This document shows, one piece after another, positions 42,720 through 53,418 of a stretch of 64,000 nt of DNA. The notes below the pieces were generated by a model that ran no database searches, was not told the origin of the DNA, and saw only the letters and a program-made list of their open reading frames with translations. The stretch covers positions 1,881,001 to 1,945,000 of the forward strand of contig NZ_CP121634.1 in the NCBI RefSeq assembly GCF_029714945.1, written 5' to 3'. The position numbers and the translations under genes are program-made. The stretch is from Bradyrhizobium sp. CIAT3101 (GTDB taxonomy: Bacteria; Pseudomonadota; Alphaproteobacteria; Rhizobiales; Xanthobacteraceae). Within the stretch, counting starts at the first letter, position 1. Each line of letters begins with the position of its first letter.

Positions 42720-43448
42720 ATGAAGTCAGGAGCCGAGCCGCGCGCGCCGCTCGAAATTCGAGGGGCAGGGTTGTTCGACCGGCTCGATTATCGGCTCGTC
42801 GAAACCCCCGAGGACCGTGATGCGGTCTACGCGATGCGCTACCGGGCCTACCTGCACGGCGGACTGATCTCGCCGAACGCGTCTCAGCGGATCGTCGACA
42901 CTTACGACGATGCCCCCAACGCCTGGATCTTCGGAATCTATCTCGACGGAGAACTCTGCAGCTCGCTCCGCCTGCACGTCCTGACGTCGGAATGGCGGAT
43001 GTCCTACACCACGGAATTGTTCGGCGATGTTCTCAACTCTCGCCTGGACCGAGGCGAGGTTTTCGTCGATCCCGCGCGTTTTGCTGCGGATCCGGACAAG
43101 AGCCAGCGGTTTCACGAGCTCCCTTATCTGACGCTGCGGCTGGCCTATCTGGCCTGTGATCATTTCAATGCCGATCTCGGACTTGCGATGGTGCGTACGG
43201 ACCACCAGGCGTTTTATCGCCGGATCTTCCTGCATGAGACCCTCACGGAGCCGCGTCCGTTCCCGGGCTGGCATTCGCGGAAAGTGGTTCTCATGGCCTC
43301 CGATTTCGCCAAGCTTCGGGAGCGGGTCTTGACCCGCTTTCCCATCATGCGCTCGAGCGCCTTCGAGCGAAGGATGCTGTTCGATCGTGCCGGCCAGACC
43401 CAGGCCGTGTCCCGGCCGGTGCTCGTCCCGGCTAGCACCGTGGCCTGA
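42720..43448 (+). CDS. Autoinducer-synthase-like N-acyl amino acid synthase (FeeM-type) domain protein
   Basis: A 242-residue GNAT-fold protein resembling FeeM and, more distantly, LuxI-type acyl-homoserine lactone synthases. Landmarks in the expected order: V-Y-A-M-R-Y-R-A-Y (conserved Arg near the N-terminus), D-G-E-L-C-S-S-L-R-L-H (substrate Arg), and R-G-E-V-F-V-D-P-A-R-F (E…RF) before the C-terminal domain. It would transfer an acyl group from acyl-ACP to an amino compound. GGGAG is 6 bases before ATG 42720. The nearest neighbours are a c-di-GMP enzyme and pal. Confidence 0.75.
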   Translation: MKSGAEPRAPLEIRGAGLFDRLDYRLVETPEDRDAVYAMRYRAYLHGGLISPNASQRIVDTYDDAPNAWIFGIYLDGELCSSLRLHVLTSEWRMSYTTELFGDVLNSRLDRGEVFVDPARFAADPDKSQRFHELPYLTLRLAYLACDHFNADLGLAMVRTDHQAFYRRIFLHETLTEPRPFPGWHSRKVVLMASDFAKLRERVLTRFPIMRSSAFERRMLFDRAGQTQAVSRPVLVPASTVA

Positions 43449-43705
43449 TCGGCCAACGCCGGTTCCCGCAAGAGTCTCCGTAAAGGCCCAAAATTCCGGC
43501 AGACTCAGCGTTTTTGCCGGCTAAGGCGGCTTGCCTTCACCCTCGCGCCACATTTACAACCCATTAACCATAGTGGGTGCTTTTCGCTGGTTGGGGGCAT
43601 TTGACCGGCTGAGGCAAGGTTCCGTCAAGGTTGACGGAACGTTCGCTTAACCAACCCCCTGTAGACCGGACAGCAGTGGACGAACGTGAGCGTGGAGGCT
43701 CCGGA

Positions 43706-44194
43706 ATGATGAATCCTATGCGTATCCTCCAGGGATTGAAGCTGGCCGCGGTGGTTGCCATCGCACTGTCGATGGGCGCCTGCGCGAAGCAGAACGCGGG
43801 CCTGGATGCGAACGCGAGCGCGGCGACGCCGGGCAGCCAGCAGGACTTCGTGGTGAACGTGGGCGACCGCGTGTTCTTCGAGAGCGACCAGACCGATCTG
43901 ACCCCGCAGGCGATCGTGACCCTGGAGAAGCAGGCGCAGTGGCTGCAGACCTATCCGCGCTACTCCTTCACCATCGAAGGTCACGCGGACGAACGCGGCA
44001 CCCGCGAATACAACATCGCACTCGGCGCCCGCCGCGCCCAGTCGGTGCGCTCGTTCCTCGCCTCGCGCGGCATCGATGCGAACCGCATGCGCACCATCTC
44101 CTACGGCAAGGAGCGCCCGGTGGCCGTGTGTAACGACATCTCCTGCTGGTCGCAGAACCGTCGCGCTGTGACCGTGCTGAACGCGAGCTCCTGA
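43706..44194 (+). CDS. pal: Peptidoglycan-associated lipoprotein Pal
   Basis: A 162-residue outer-membrane lipoprotein. The signal peptide ends in the lipobox M-G-A-C (Cys about residue 24), followed by a short linker and an OmpA-like peptidoglycan-binding domain (FFESDQTDLTPQA, then TIEGHADERGTREYN and LGARRAQSVRSFL). It ties the outer membrane to peptidoglycan in the Tol-Pal complex. GGAGG lies 7 bases before ATG 43706. It is separated from tolB by the two signalling genes and has its own upstream region. Confidence 0.96.
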   Translation: MMNPMRILQGLKLAAVVAIALSMGACAKQNAGLDANASAATPGSQQDFVVNVGDRVFFESDQTDLTPQAIVTLEKQAQWLQTYPRYSFTIEGHADERGTREYNIALGARRAQSVRSFLASRGIDANRMRTISYGKERPVAVCNDISCWSQNRRAVTVLNASS

Positions 44195-44234
44195 CGTTCA
44201 GTCAGCCGCCGTTCATCTTCAGAAACCGATTATG

Positions 44235-44264
44235 CCGGCGCCCTCTCGGGCGCCGGTTTCGTTT
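44235..44264 (+). terminator. Intrinsic terminator after pal
   Basis: CCGGCGCCC (44235–44243) and GGGCGCCGG (44248–44256) with a TCTC loop, followed by TTTCGTTTC. Confidence 0.85.
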
Positions 44265-44378
44265 CAGCGATCTGTGACAGAAACCCCGTGGTGCCAGTCA
44301 CATTTTTGGCGTACTGCCTTTCAAAGTGTGGCGCGTCGCATGTTCCGTCGCAGATTTCGTTTTCGTCGTCAGGGCAAG

Positions 44379-45416
44379 ATGTCATCCAAATTCAAGGCAA
44401 TTACCGGCACCGTGGCGTTCGCCGCGCTGCTCTCTTTGTGCGCGCCCGCCTTCGCCCAGTCGGACGACGGCGATCCCGAGATGCGGATCGAACGGCTGGA
44501 AAACCAGCTGCGCCAGCTCACCGGCCAGAACGAGGAGCTGCAATATCGCAACCGTCAGCTCGAGGATCGGCTGCGGGCGCTCGAGGGTGGCGCGCCCGGA
44601 CAGCCGGCACAGCCAAACGCCGCGGCCGTGCCGCCGGCCCAGGTTGCGCCGCCCTATCGCCAGCAGCCTCCGCAGCAGCAACAGGCTGCGCAGCCGGGTT
44701 ACGAGCAGCCGCAGATCGCTGCTCCCGCGCCGATCGTTCAGGAGCAGCCGGGCCCCGGCGCGCCCGGCACGCGCCGCCGTGGTGATGCGTTCGACCCGAG
44801 CCAGACGCCGAATGCGCCCGGCGCGCCGCGCGCGCTCGGCGGCGGCCAGCAGCCGATGCCGGCTCAGGGCGGCGCGCCCGGTGGCCGTGCTGCCGGCGAG
44901 CCGCTCGACCTCAACAACACTGGCGGCCACTATCCGCAGGCCGCGGCACCGGCCCAGCAGGGCTATCCGCCGGCGCAGCAGGGCTCTCCCGCGCAGACCG
45001 GTGGTCCGGCTCTCGCGACGCTGCCGCCCTCGGCGACGCCGCGCGACGAGTTCGATCTCGGCATCGGCTACATGCAGCGCAAGGACTATGCGCTCGCCGA
45101 GCAGACCATGAAGAATTTCACGGCGAAATATCCGAGCGACCCGCTGCTCGGCGATGCGCAATACTGGCTCGGCGAAAGCTATTTCCAGCGCCAGCAATAT
45201 CGCGACTCGGCCGAGGCCTTCCTCGCCGTCACAACCAAATACGACAAATCGGCCAAGGCGCCGGATGCGTTGCTGCGGCTCGGTCAGTCCCTCGCGGCGC
45301 TGAAGGAGAAGGAAGCCGCCTGCGCCGCCTTCGGCGAGGTCGGCCGCAAATATCCGCGTGCCTCCGCCGGCGTCAAAGCGGCGGTGGACCGCGAGCAGAA
45401 GCGGGTGAAGTGCTGA
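44379..45416 (+). CDS. ybgF: Tol-Pal-associated protein YbgF/CpoB
   Basis: A 345-residue periplasmic protein: signal peptide (TGTVAFAALLSLCAPAFAQ), an N-terminal coiled coil (EMRIERLENQLRQLTGQNEELQYRNRQLEDRL), a ~150-residue low-complexity Pro/Gln/Ala/Gly linker, and a C-terminal TPR-like domain (LGIGYMQRKDYALAEQTMKNF, GDAQYWLGESYFQRQQYRDSAEAF). YbgF/CpoB coordinates Tol-Pal with peptidoglycan synthesis at division. ATG 44379 has AGGG just upstream; 44340 is a possible longer start. The linker is longer than in the E. coli protein. Confidence 0.92.
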   Translation: MSSKFKAITGTVAFAALLSLCAPAFAQSDDGDPEMRIERLENQLRQLTGQNEELQYRNRQLEDRLRALEGGAPGQPAQPNAAAVPPAQVAPPYRQQPPQQQQAAQPGYEQPQIAAPAPIVQEQPGPGAPGTRRRGDAFDPSQTPNAPGAPRALGGGQQPMPAQGGAPGGRAAGEPLDLNNTGGHYPQAAAPAQQGYPPAQQGSPAQTGGPALATLPPSATPRDEFDLGIGYMQRKDYALAEQTMKNFTAKYPSDPLLGDAQYWLGESYFQRQQYRDSAEAFLAVTTKYDKSAKAPDALLRLGQSLAALKEKEAACAAFGEVGRKYPRASAGVKAAVDREQKRVKC

Positions 45417-45470
45417 TCTGCCGCGTTTGAACCTGACAACCCCGATGGCGCTGCGCTAAATTGCAGCGTC

Positions 45471-46556
45471 ATGTCCGACGACGACAATTCTCCGATTTCG
45501 GCACGCGAAGCGAAGCAGCTCTTCGCCGAGCTCAAGAGCGCGCCCGCGCTGGTGCTCGCGGTCTCCGGCGGGCCCGACTCGGTCGCGCTGATGTGGCTCG
45601 CGGCGCGCTGGCGGCGCAGCCTGGCGCGCGGCCCGGAGCTCATCGTCGTCACCGTCGATCATGGCCTGCGGCCGGAGGCGGCACGCGAGGCGCGTGAGGT
45701 CAAGCGGCTCGCCACTGAACTCGGCTTGACACACCGGACCCTGCGCTGGCGCGGTGCAAAGCCGGCAACGGGATTGCCGGCCGCCGCGCGCGAAGCCCGC
45801 TATCGCCTGCTTGCGCAGGCCGCGCGCGCAGCCGGTGCGAGCCACGTGCTGACCGCGCATACCCGCGACGACCAGGCCGAGACCCTGTTGATGCGGCTGC
45901 TCCGCGGCAGCGGCATCGCAGGTCTGTCGGCGATGGCGCGACACGCGACGCGCGATGGCCTGGTGCTGGCGCGCCCGCTGCTCGATGTGCCGAAGTCGCA
46001 GCTCATCGCGACGCTGAAGCGGGCTGGAATCGGTTTCGCCGACGATCCCACCAACCGCGATGCGGCCTTCACGCGGCCCAGGCTTCGCGCGCTGCTGCCG
46101 CAGCTCGCAGCCGAGGGTGGCGATGCCCGCACGCTGGTTCGTCTTTCGGCGCGGCTCGCCCGGGCCAACGTGGCGGTCGAGGTGCTGACCGACGGCGCCG
46201 AGCGCTTCCTCCGTTTGCGGGATCGCGGCGATGCGCCGCAGCCGGACGTGCGCAGTTTCGAGGCCGCAGCCTTCGCCACCCTGCCCGAGGAAGTCCGGCT
46301 GCGGCTGCTGCTGCGGGCCATCGACGCGGTCGGGCACGAGGGGCCGGCGGAACTCGGCAAGGTCGAGACCCTGCTGGCTGCGATCGATCAGGCCATGCGC
46401 GACCAGGACATCTCCGCCCGCTCCCGTGCGCCCGCAAATAGCCGTGCCATCCTGAAGCAGACCCTGGCGGGAGCCTTGATCAGCCTTGCCGGGGGGCGTA
46501 TCCACATCGCGCCCGCGCCGGCCCGGCGGTCCAGGAATGGTCCCAAAGGCGGATGA
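45471..46556 (+). CDS. tilS: tRNA(Ile)-lysidine synthetase
   Basis: A 361-residue TilS, which attaches lysine to C34 of tRNA-Ile(CAU) so that it reads AUA codons. The PP-loop ATP motif S-G-G-P-D-S is at residues 32–37, followed by H-G-L-R-P-E-A and H-T-R-D-D-Q-A-E-T-L, both family landmarks. The protein is shorter than the E. coli enzyme and lacks a distinct second C-terminal domain, as usual in alphaproteobacteria. It lies between ybgF and ftsH, the typical alphaproteobacterial order. Confidence 0.95.
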   Translation: MSDDDNSPISAREAKQLFAELKSAPALVLAVSGGPDSVALMWLAARWRRSLARGPELIVVTVDHGLRPEAAREAREVKRLATELGLTHRTLRWRGAKPATGLPAAAREARYRLLAQAARAAGASHVLTAHTRDDQAETLLMRLLRGSGIAGLSAMARHATRDGLVLARPLLDVPKSQLIATLKRAGIGFADDPTNRDAAFTRPRLRALLPQLAAEGGDARTLVRLSARLARANVAVEVLTDGAERFLRLRDRGDAPQPDVRSFEAAAFATLPEEVRLRLLLRAIDAVGHEGPAELGKVETLLAAIDQAMRDQDISARSRAPANSRAILKQTLAGALISLAGGRIHIAPAPARRSRNGPKGG

Positions 46557-46662
46557 GGGCGGACCATGACACCGGCCGTTTCGGCAACGCGCCGTCAGGA
46601 CACCTTAACCAGGCAGGAAAAACGCCCGCTTTGATGCCATTATTTCAGCGGGAATCGCTCTA

Positions 46663-46685
46663 AGATGGGATAAATAGTCCCATCT
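46663..46685. promoter_or_regulatory. Perfect inverted repeat in the tilS–ftsH intergenic region
   Basis: AGATGGGA (46663–46670) and TCCCATCT (46678–46685) around TAAATAG, 126 bases before ftsH. It could be a terminator of tilS or an operator/leader element of ftsH; no T-run follows. Confidence 0.4.
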
Positions 46686-46810
46686 CGTTCCCTTGGCAGC
46701 GACCGGGGCGGCACCTAAATTGTATGCGTCTAACGATGAGGATTCCTTGGGGATTTCCTCGTAAAGCCCAAGGATGAGGCCGCGATCCGCGCGACCACGA
46801 AGGAAGATCG

Positions 46811-48733
<1,923 letters not shown>

Positions 48734-48760
48734 CGGCAAACGGCATATCGAATTGAAAAA

Positions 48761-48784
48761 CGCGGCGGCAACGCCGCGTTTTTT
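48761..48784 (+). terminator. Intrinsic terminator of ftsH
   Basis: CGCGGCG (48761–48767), loop GCAA, CGCCGCG (48772–48778), followed by TTTTTT and preceded by AAAAA. Confidence 0.92.
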
Positions 48785-48837
48785 GTTGGCTCGGGATGGC
48801 GATGCGGACGCAGTTGCACTCGCAACAACGGCAGCCT

Positions 48838-48931
48838 CGTAGGGTGGGCAAAGGCGCGTAGGGCCGTGCCCACGATCTCTTTGCAGTCATGACGGAAGCG
48901 GTGGGCACGCTTGCGCTTTGCCCACCCTACG
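48838..48931. repeat. Dispersed inverted repeat with 16-bp perfect arms
   Basis: CGTAGGGTGGGCAAAG (48838–48853) and CTTTGCCCACCCTACG (48916–48931). Inner words CGTGCCCAC and GTGGGCACG also pair. A degenerate copy lies at 24488–24580. Confidence 0.75.
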
Positions 48932-48936
48932 GCATC

Positions 48937-49791
48937 TCACTTTGCCGCTGCTCCGCTGCGCCCCAGAAACCGCATCACATCATCCGTGAACTGCCCGGGA
49001 TCCTGCAGGAACGAGAAGTGACTGACCTCCGGCTGGATCAGCAGGCCAGCGCCGGGAATATTCGCCGCCATGAATTCGGTGTTCTCGCGCTTGATCGCCT
49101 CGTCGTGATCGCCGTCGACGATCCAGGTCGGCACCTTGACGCCTGCGAGATCGGAGGCCGTCCATTTCGGCTGGCTCTCCCACATCTTGGTAATCTCCGC
49201 GACGAAGCTCTTGTACTCGGTCGGCGTCGGCGAGAGGCGCTGGTACTCCTCGCCCGCCCGCGCGATGTAGGCGTTGAAGACGTCGCTCGACGCAATATCG
49301 GCAACGCCCGACGGATCCGAATTCGCTGCGAACGCAAACAGCCTGCTCACCCGCTCCGGGTGCTTCATCGCGATGTCGAGGCCGATGATCGCGCCGTCGC
49401 TCCAGCCGACGATCGCGGCCTTCCTGATCCCGAGATGATCGAGCAGGGCGACCACGTCCGAGGCCATCAGGTCGTAGCCATACGGTTCCTGATTTCGGTG
49501 GCTGCGCCCATGTCCACGACTGTCCATGACGATGACCTGATAATGCCGCTGCAGCGCGCGGACCTGGTGGCCCCAGTAATTGGCATTGGCGAGGCCGCCA
49601 TGCAGCAGGAGGACCGGCTCGCCGCGGCCGAAACTTGCGTACCAGATCTTGATGCCGTTGACGGGCGCGAAGCCGCTTTGCGTTGCCTTGGGCAAGGTCG
49701 GCGTCGGCGGCAGGTTCAGCCATCGCGGTGCTGCATGTGCCGTGCCGAGCGACATCGTGATGAGGAGTGCGGCGAAGAGATTGCGAAACAT
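48937..49791 (-). CDS. Exported alpha/beta hydrolase
   Basis: A 284-residue alpha/beta-fold hydrolase with a signal peptide (MFRNLFAALLITMSLGTAHA), so probably periplasmic. Motifs: oxyanion H-G-G-L-A-N-A-N-Y-W, D-S-R-G-H-G-R-S, nucleophile elbow G-W-S-D-G with the catalytic Ser, an acid in I-V-D-G-D-H-D-E, and the catalytic His in E-V-S-H-F-S-F. It should hydrolyse an ester, lactone or similar bond; the substrate is unknown. It is divergent from the binding-protein gene at 49951. Confidence 0.9.
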   Translation of the reverse strand: MFRNLFAALLITMSLGTAHAAPRWLNLPPTPTLPKATQSGFAPVNGIKIWYASFGRGEPVLLLHGGLANANYWGHQVRALQRHYQVIVMDSRGHGRSHRNQEPYGYDLMASDVVALLDHLGIRKAAIVGWSDGAIIGLDIAMKHPERVSRLFAFAANSDPSGVADIASSDVFNAYIARAGEEYQRLSPTPTEYKSFVAEITKMWESQPKWTASDLAGVKVPTWIVDGDHDEAIKRENTEFMAANIPGAGLLIQPEVSHFSFLQDPGQFTDDVMRFLGRSGAAAK

Positions 49792-49950
49792 GACGCGTCT
49801 TCCTGCTGGGCGACCTGGCGCTGCGCTTCGCCCGCCTTACGGCTGCGGTGATCGTCGCCCGATAATGATTGGAGTTGGCCGCGATGTCATGGCATGCTCC
49901 CTTCAAATAAAGGTGCGGCGCGATCGCACCGGCAAATGGGAGGGGAGCCG

Positions 49951-51153
49951 ATGCGCTTGACGGCGGCATTGGGCGCGTTGTGCGCCGTTTCATTTGTAAC
50001 ATTCAGCGCCGCCATCGCCGCCGAGATGCGCGGCATCACCGCCACCGAGATCAGGATCGGCCAGACCATGCCCTATAGCGGGCCGGTCTCCGCTTTCGGC
50101 GCGCTCGGCAAGGGCGAGGTCGGCTATTTCAAGATGCTCAACGACAAGGGCGGCATCAACGGCCGCAAGGTCAATCTGATCTCGCTCGACGACAGTTACG
50201 CGCCGCCGAAATCGGTCGAGCAAACGCGACGGCTGGTGGAGAGCGACGAGGTCGCGCTGATCTTCTCCTCGATCGGCACCGCGCATAACACGGCGATCGC
50301 GAAATATCTCCAGAGCAAGAACGTGCCGCAGCTCTTCATCGGCTCCGGCGCCTCCAAATTCGCCGACATCGCGCAATATCCGCAGGCGACGATGGGCGTG
50401 CAGGCGCCGTTCCGCTATGAGGCGCGGCTCTATGCTCGGTATGCGCTCGCCAGGAATCCGAACGCGAAATTCGCCGTGATCTCGCAGAACGACGATTACG
50501 GCCGCGACTATCTCGCGGGCCTCAAGGACGTGCTGGCCGAGAAATACGATGCCGTGGTCACCAATGCCACCTACGAGATCCAGGACCCGACCATCGATTC
50601 CCAGATCGTGAAATTGAAGGCCTCGGGCGCCGACGTGTTCGTGATCGCGGCGACACCGAAATTCGCAGCGCAGGCGATCCGAAAATCCTTCGAGATCGGC
50701 TGGCGGCCGATGACCTTCCTGTCCAACGTCGCGGTGTGGATCTCGACCGTGATGGAGCCCGCCGGCGTGGAAGCCGGCACCGGCATTCTCTCCACCGCTT
50801 ATGTGAAGGACCCCGACGATCCCGCCTGGAAGGACGATCCCGGCGTGAAGGCCTGGCGCGAGTTCATGACGAAATATGTGCCGGAGGCCGACCAGCACGA
50901 CACCAATTACGTCAACTCCTACAACAGCGCGATGGCGCTGGAGGCGGTGCTGAAGGCCTGCGGCAACGATCTATCGACCGAGAACATCCTGAAGCAGGCC
51001 TACGCGATCCACGATCTCGAACTGCCGATGCTGCTGCCCGGCATCAGGATCAACACCAGCGCGACCGACCACGTCCCCGTCGACCAGATGCAGTTCATGC
51101 GCTTCAACGGCAAGACCTGGGAGCGATTTGGCGAGCTGCAGACGGGAAATTGA
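49951..51153 (+). CDS. ABC transporter substrate-binding protein (branched-chain amino acid type)
   Basis: A 400-residue periplasmic binding protein of the Leu/Ile/Val (Peripla_BP_6) group: signal peptide MRLTAALGALCAVSFVTFSAAIAA, then ITATEIRIGQTMPYSGPVSAFG and the ligand-binding-cleft region SIGTAHNTAIAKYLQSKNVPQLF. Rhizobia carry many such proteins for amino acids, aromatic acids or urea; the ligand is not clear. GGGAGGGGAG precedes ATG 49951. No permease or ATPase genes are adjacent, so it is an orphan component. Confidence 0.9.
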   Translation: MRLTAALGALCAVSFVTFSAAIAAEMRGITATEIRIGQTMPYSGPVSAFGALGKGEVGYFKMLNDKGGINGRKVNLISLDDSYAPPKSVEQTRRLVESDEVALIFSSIGTAHNTAIAKYLQSKNVPQLFIGSGASKFADIAQYPQATMGVQAPFRYEARLYARYALARNPNAKFAVISQNDDYGRDYLAGLKDVLAEKYDAVVTNATYEIQDPTIDSQIVKLKASGADVFVIAATPKFAAQAIRKSFEIGWRPMTFLSNVAVWISTVMEPAGVEAGTGILSTAYVKDPDDPAWKDDPGVKAWREFMTKYVPEADQHDTNYVNSYNSAMALEAVLKACGNDLSTENILKQAYAIHDLELPMLLPGIRINTSATDHVPVDQMQFMRFNGKTWERFGELQTGN

Positions 51154-51171
51154 GGGCGCCGCTTTTGCTGT

Positions 51172-51212
51172 TGTAGCCCGGATTTCGCTCCGCGCCATCC
51201 GGCCCTGGCCCG
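51172..51212. repeat. Short hairpin repeat (GTAGCCCGGAT type)
   Basis: GTAGCCCGGAT … ATCCGG around TTTCGCTCCGCGCC, the form of a common dispersed repeat in rhizobial genomes; the only copy in this window. Confidence 0.45.
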
Positions 51213-51314
51213 CCAGATCACGAAGAGGGCATCGCGGCGGGGCCAAAATGCCTCTTGTTGACCATGATTTCGGGCGTACATTCGCCCATTCTGGGCAATG
51301 GCAGGGCAGTTGCA

Positions 51315-51455
51315 ATGGCGGCTCAGTCTCACAAGACCGCAGAAGAGCAGTATGAGGAGCAGGTTCGCATCCTCATCCGCATCGTCTCAGCCTCCACTTT
51401 GGGGCTTCTCGCTTTCGCTGTGGGCCTGCTGATCGGGACCTTTCTGTTTTCGTAA
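51315..51455 (+). CDS. 46-residue membrane protein
   Basis: MAAQSHKTAEEQYEEQVRIL continues into one C-terminal transmembrane helix (IVSASTLGLLAFAVGLLIGTFLFS). A charged N-terminal helix plus tail anchor suggests a small regulator of a membrane complex, but function is unknown. AGGGCA precedes the ATG; an in-frame extension to 51255 is possible but has no clear signal. Confidence 0.6.
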   Translation: MAAQSHKTAEEQYEEQVRILIRIVSASTLGLLAFAVGLLIGTFLFS

Positions 51456-51520
51456 TCGAAGACGAATGGCATCAACAACGCTCGGCATGGATCCTATCCG
51501 CGGTGACCTGGCCCATCGCC

Positions 51521-51850
51521 TCAGGAGGCGAGACGAAGCCAGACGTCCTTGCTCGCCAGCGTGCCGTCCGGCGTGGCGATCTCCAGGTCCACGACATGCA
51601 GGGAGCCGGGCTGGTCGCCGTAGATATATTTCAGGTGCCATATCAGCCCCAGCTCGGGCGTGATGACGAAGTCATCCAATCCATCGGTGATCGCCCGAAC
51701 GGCCTCACGGTGCGTCAGCGGCGCCGAAAACATCGCGTCGATCAGATTGGCCAGGCTCATGCCTTCGACCAGCATCATTCGGGCGATGTCGTCACCGTGG
51801 ACGTGACGGAGCGCTGATATGATGACAGCGATGGCGTCCGGGTTCTTCAT
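51521..51850 (-). CDS. Hypothetical protein
   Basis: A soluble protein of about 109 residues starting MKNPDAIAVIISALRHVHGDD; it continues ITDGLDDFVITPELGLIWHL and ends DVWLRLAS. No known domain recognised. ATG 51850 has only a weak GAAGTAG upstream; the frame is open to an ATG at 51898 (125 residues), so the start is uncertain. It stands alone, close to the 3' end of the membrane-protein pair. Confidence 0.55.
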   Translation of the reverse strand: MKNPDAIAVIISALRHVHGDDIARMMLVEGMSLANLIDAMFSAPLTHREAVRAITDGLDDFVITPELGLIWHLKYIYGDQPGSLHVVDLEIATPDGTLASKDVWLRLAS

Positions 51851-51945
51851 GACACGGTCTACTTCGAGGCCCTTTTCACCGCCCCGATCCGGCTGCATTG
51901 AACTGCGTCAGGAACGAAGAGACAAGACTGCTTGGCAGGCCGTTC

Positions 51946-53418
51946 TCACTTCAGCGGCGCGGTGTCCTGATCATCCCGCACATGGACCACCGCGATCTTG
52001 TCCGCATAGGCCCGCTTCCAGCCCTTGATGTGATCCAGCATCTGGGCCGCCGGTGAATCCGGCGTCAGCAGCGTCGCGTCGATTCTGTTGTCGTCGAGCA
52101 TGCGCAGGAGGCCGGTGACGTCGCGCCCGTCTTCGGCGGCAAAATAGTCCATCAGGAATTTTTCGCCGTAGAGCTCCGATCGTCCGTCGACGAAAGGCCT
52201 GAGGTCGCGGACGATCAGGTAGCCGCCAAAACCATACGAGTTGAAGACGCGCGCGGCCTTGCGATCGATCAGCACATCGACGGCCGCGACCGGCGTCTGT
52301 GCCGTGGAGAATTCGAAGGTGTGACGGCCTGCAAAGGTCGCGGTTATGCTTGCGGTCGCGAGCACGATGGCCACCGCGGCCAGCGCCGCCGGGGCGCCGG
52401 GGGCCATCCGCAGGCTGCGCGGTGCATCAGGGATAGCCCTGAACCAGCCGCCGAGTGGCTGCGCCAGCACCAGGGGCACCAGCACGCCAAAGGTCTCGAT
52501 GCTGCGGACATGCGCCAGCGCCATCCAGGTGGTGCCGAGGATCAGCAGCACGCGCGGCGGCGACAGCGCCAGCCCGCGCGTGAGTGCGAGACCGAGCAGG
52601 CCGAGCAGCGCGCCCGCGAACGGGCTGAAGGTGCCAAAATCGGCCGGGCGCCATTCGGCGATGACGGAGAAGGACTTTCCGAGGCTGAGAATGCGCGCTG
52701 CACCGAGCAGCGTGTCCAGGCCATAGGGCGTGCAGCAACTCGCCGCCAGCGCGCCGAACCCGAACGCGGCCCACCACATTGCGAGCGCCAGCCGGCGCGA
52801 CGGCGCCGCGCGCCAGAGCGCTTCGAGCCCGATTGCGCCGGTCAAGGCGAGGCCGAGTACGAAGCCGCCGTGAAGATTAGCCCATAGCATCATCAACGGC
52901 AGCAGCAGGAAGGATGGTGCGCGGCCGCGGTCGGCCGCGGCCATCAGGCCTCCGGCCCAGGCAACCATGACCGGCAACGCCAGCACGTGCGGGCGGGCCA
53001 GCAGATGCGGCGCGGCCAGCGTCATCGCCAGCAGGCAGAACACCAGCGCATAGGGCAGGTCGAGATGCCGTTGCAGGAAGGTCAGCAGCAATGCCATTGC
53101 CAGCGCGATCGCAGCCGCGGTCAGCACGACCGGCCCGGCCCATCCCCAATGGGCATAGGCCGTCGCGAACAGGACCTGCGACAGCCAGGAGGTCGAGAGC
53201 CAGACATCGCCCTGGTGCGTCAGCGAATAGAAGTCGGTCCAGGGGACGGCGCGATGATCGAGGATCCATTCGCCGACCTTGATCTGCCAGAGCGTGTCGG
53301 GATCGTGCAGCAGGCTGTCGCCGTTCAGCAGCAGCAGCAGGAAGGTCGCGGCCGCGACGCACAGCGGCGCCAGATTGCGCTGCGCGCGCGCGATCGGAAC
53401 GCTGGCCGCGATGGTCAT
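51946..53418 (-). CDS. Polytopic membrane protein, tandem paralogue A
   Basis: A 490-residue integral membrane protein with about ten hydrophobic helices and a soluble C-terminal ~120 residues. Its N-terminus has LLNGDSLLHDPDTLWQIKVGEW, W-T-D-F-Y-S-L-T, then S-T-S-W-L-S-Q, and a F-V-D-G-R-S-E-L-Y-G-E-K-F motif near the end. The layout (large loop after helix 1 with Asp residues) resembles GT-C-fold glycosyltransferases, but no named family was recognised. It overlaps the upstream paralogue by 4 bases (ATGA), so they are co-translated. Confidence 0.82.
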   Translation of the reverse strand: MTIAASVPIARAQRNLAPLCVAAATFLLLLLNGDSLLHDPDTLWQIKVGEWILDHRAVPWTDFYSLTHQGDVWLSTSWLSQVLFATAYAHWGWAGPVVLTAAAIALAMALLLTFLQRHLDLPYALVFCLLAMTLAAPHLLARPHVLALPVMVAWAGGLMAAADRGRAPSFLLLPLMMLWANLHGGFVLGLALTGAIGLEALWRAAPSRRLALAMWWAAFGFGALAASCCTPYGLDTLLGAARILSLGKSFSVIAEWRPADFGTFSPFAGALLGLLGLALTRGLALSPPRVLLILGTTWMALAHVRSIETFGVLVPLVLAQPLGGWFRAIPDAPRSLRMAPGAPAALAAVAIVLATASITATFAGRHTFEFSTAQTPVAAVDVLIDRKAARVFNSYGFGGYLIVRDLRPFVDGRSELYGEKFLMDYFAAEDGRDVTGLLRMLDDNRIDATLLTPDSPAAQMLDHIKGWKRAYADKIAVVHVRDDQDTAPLK

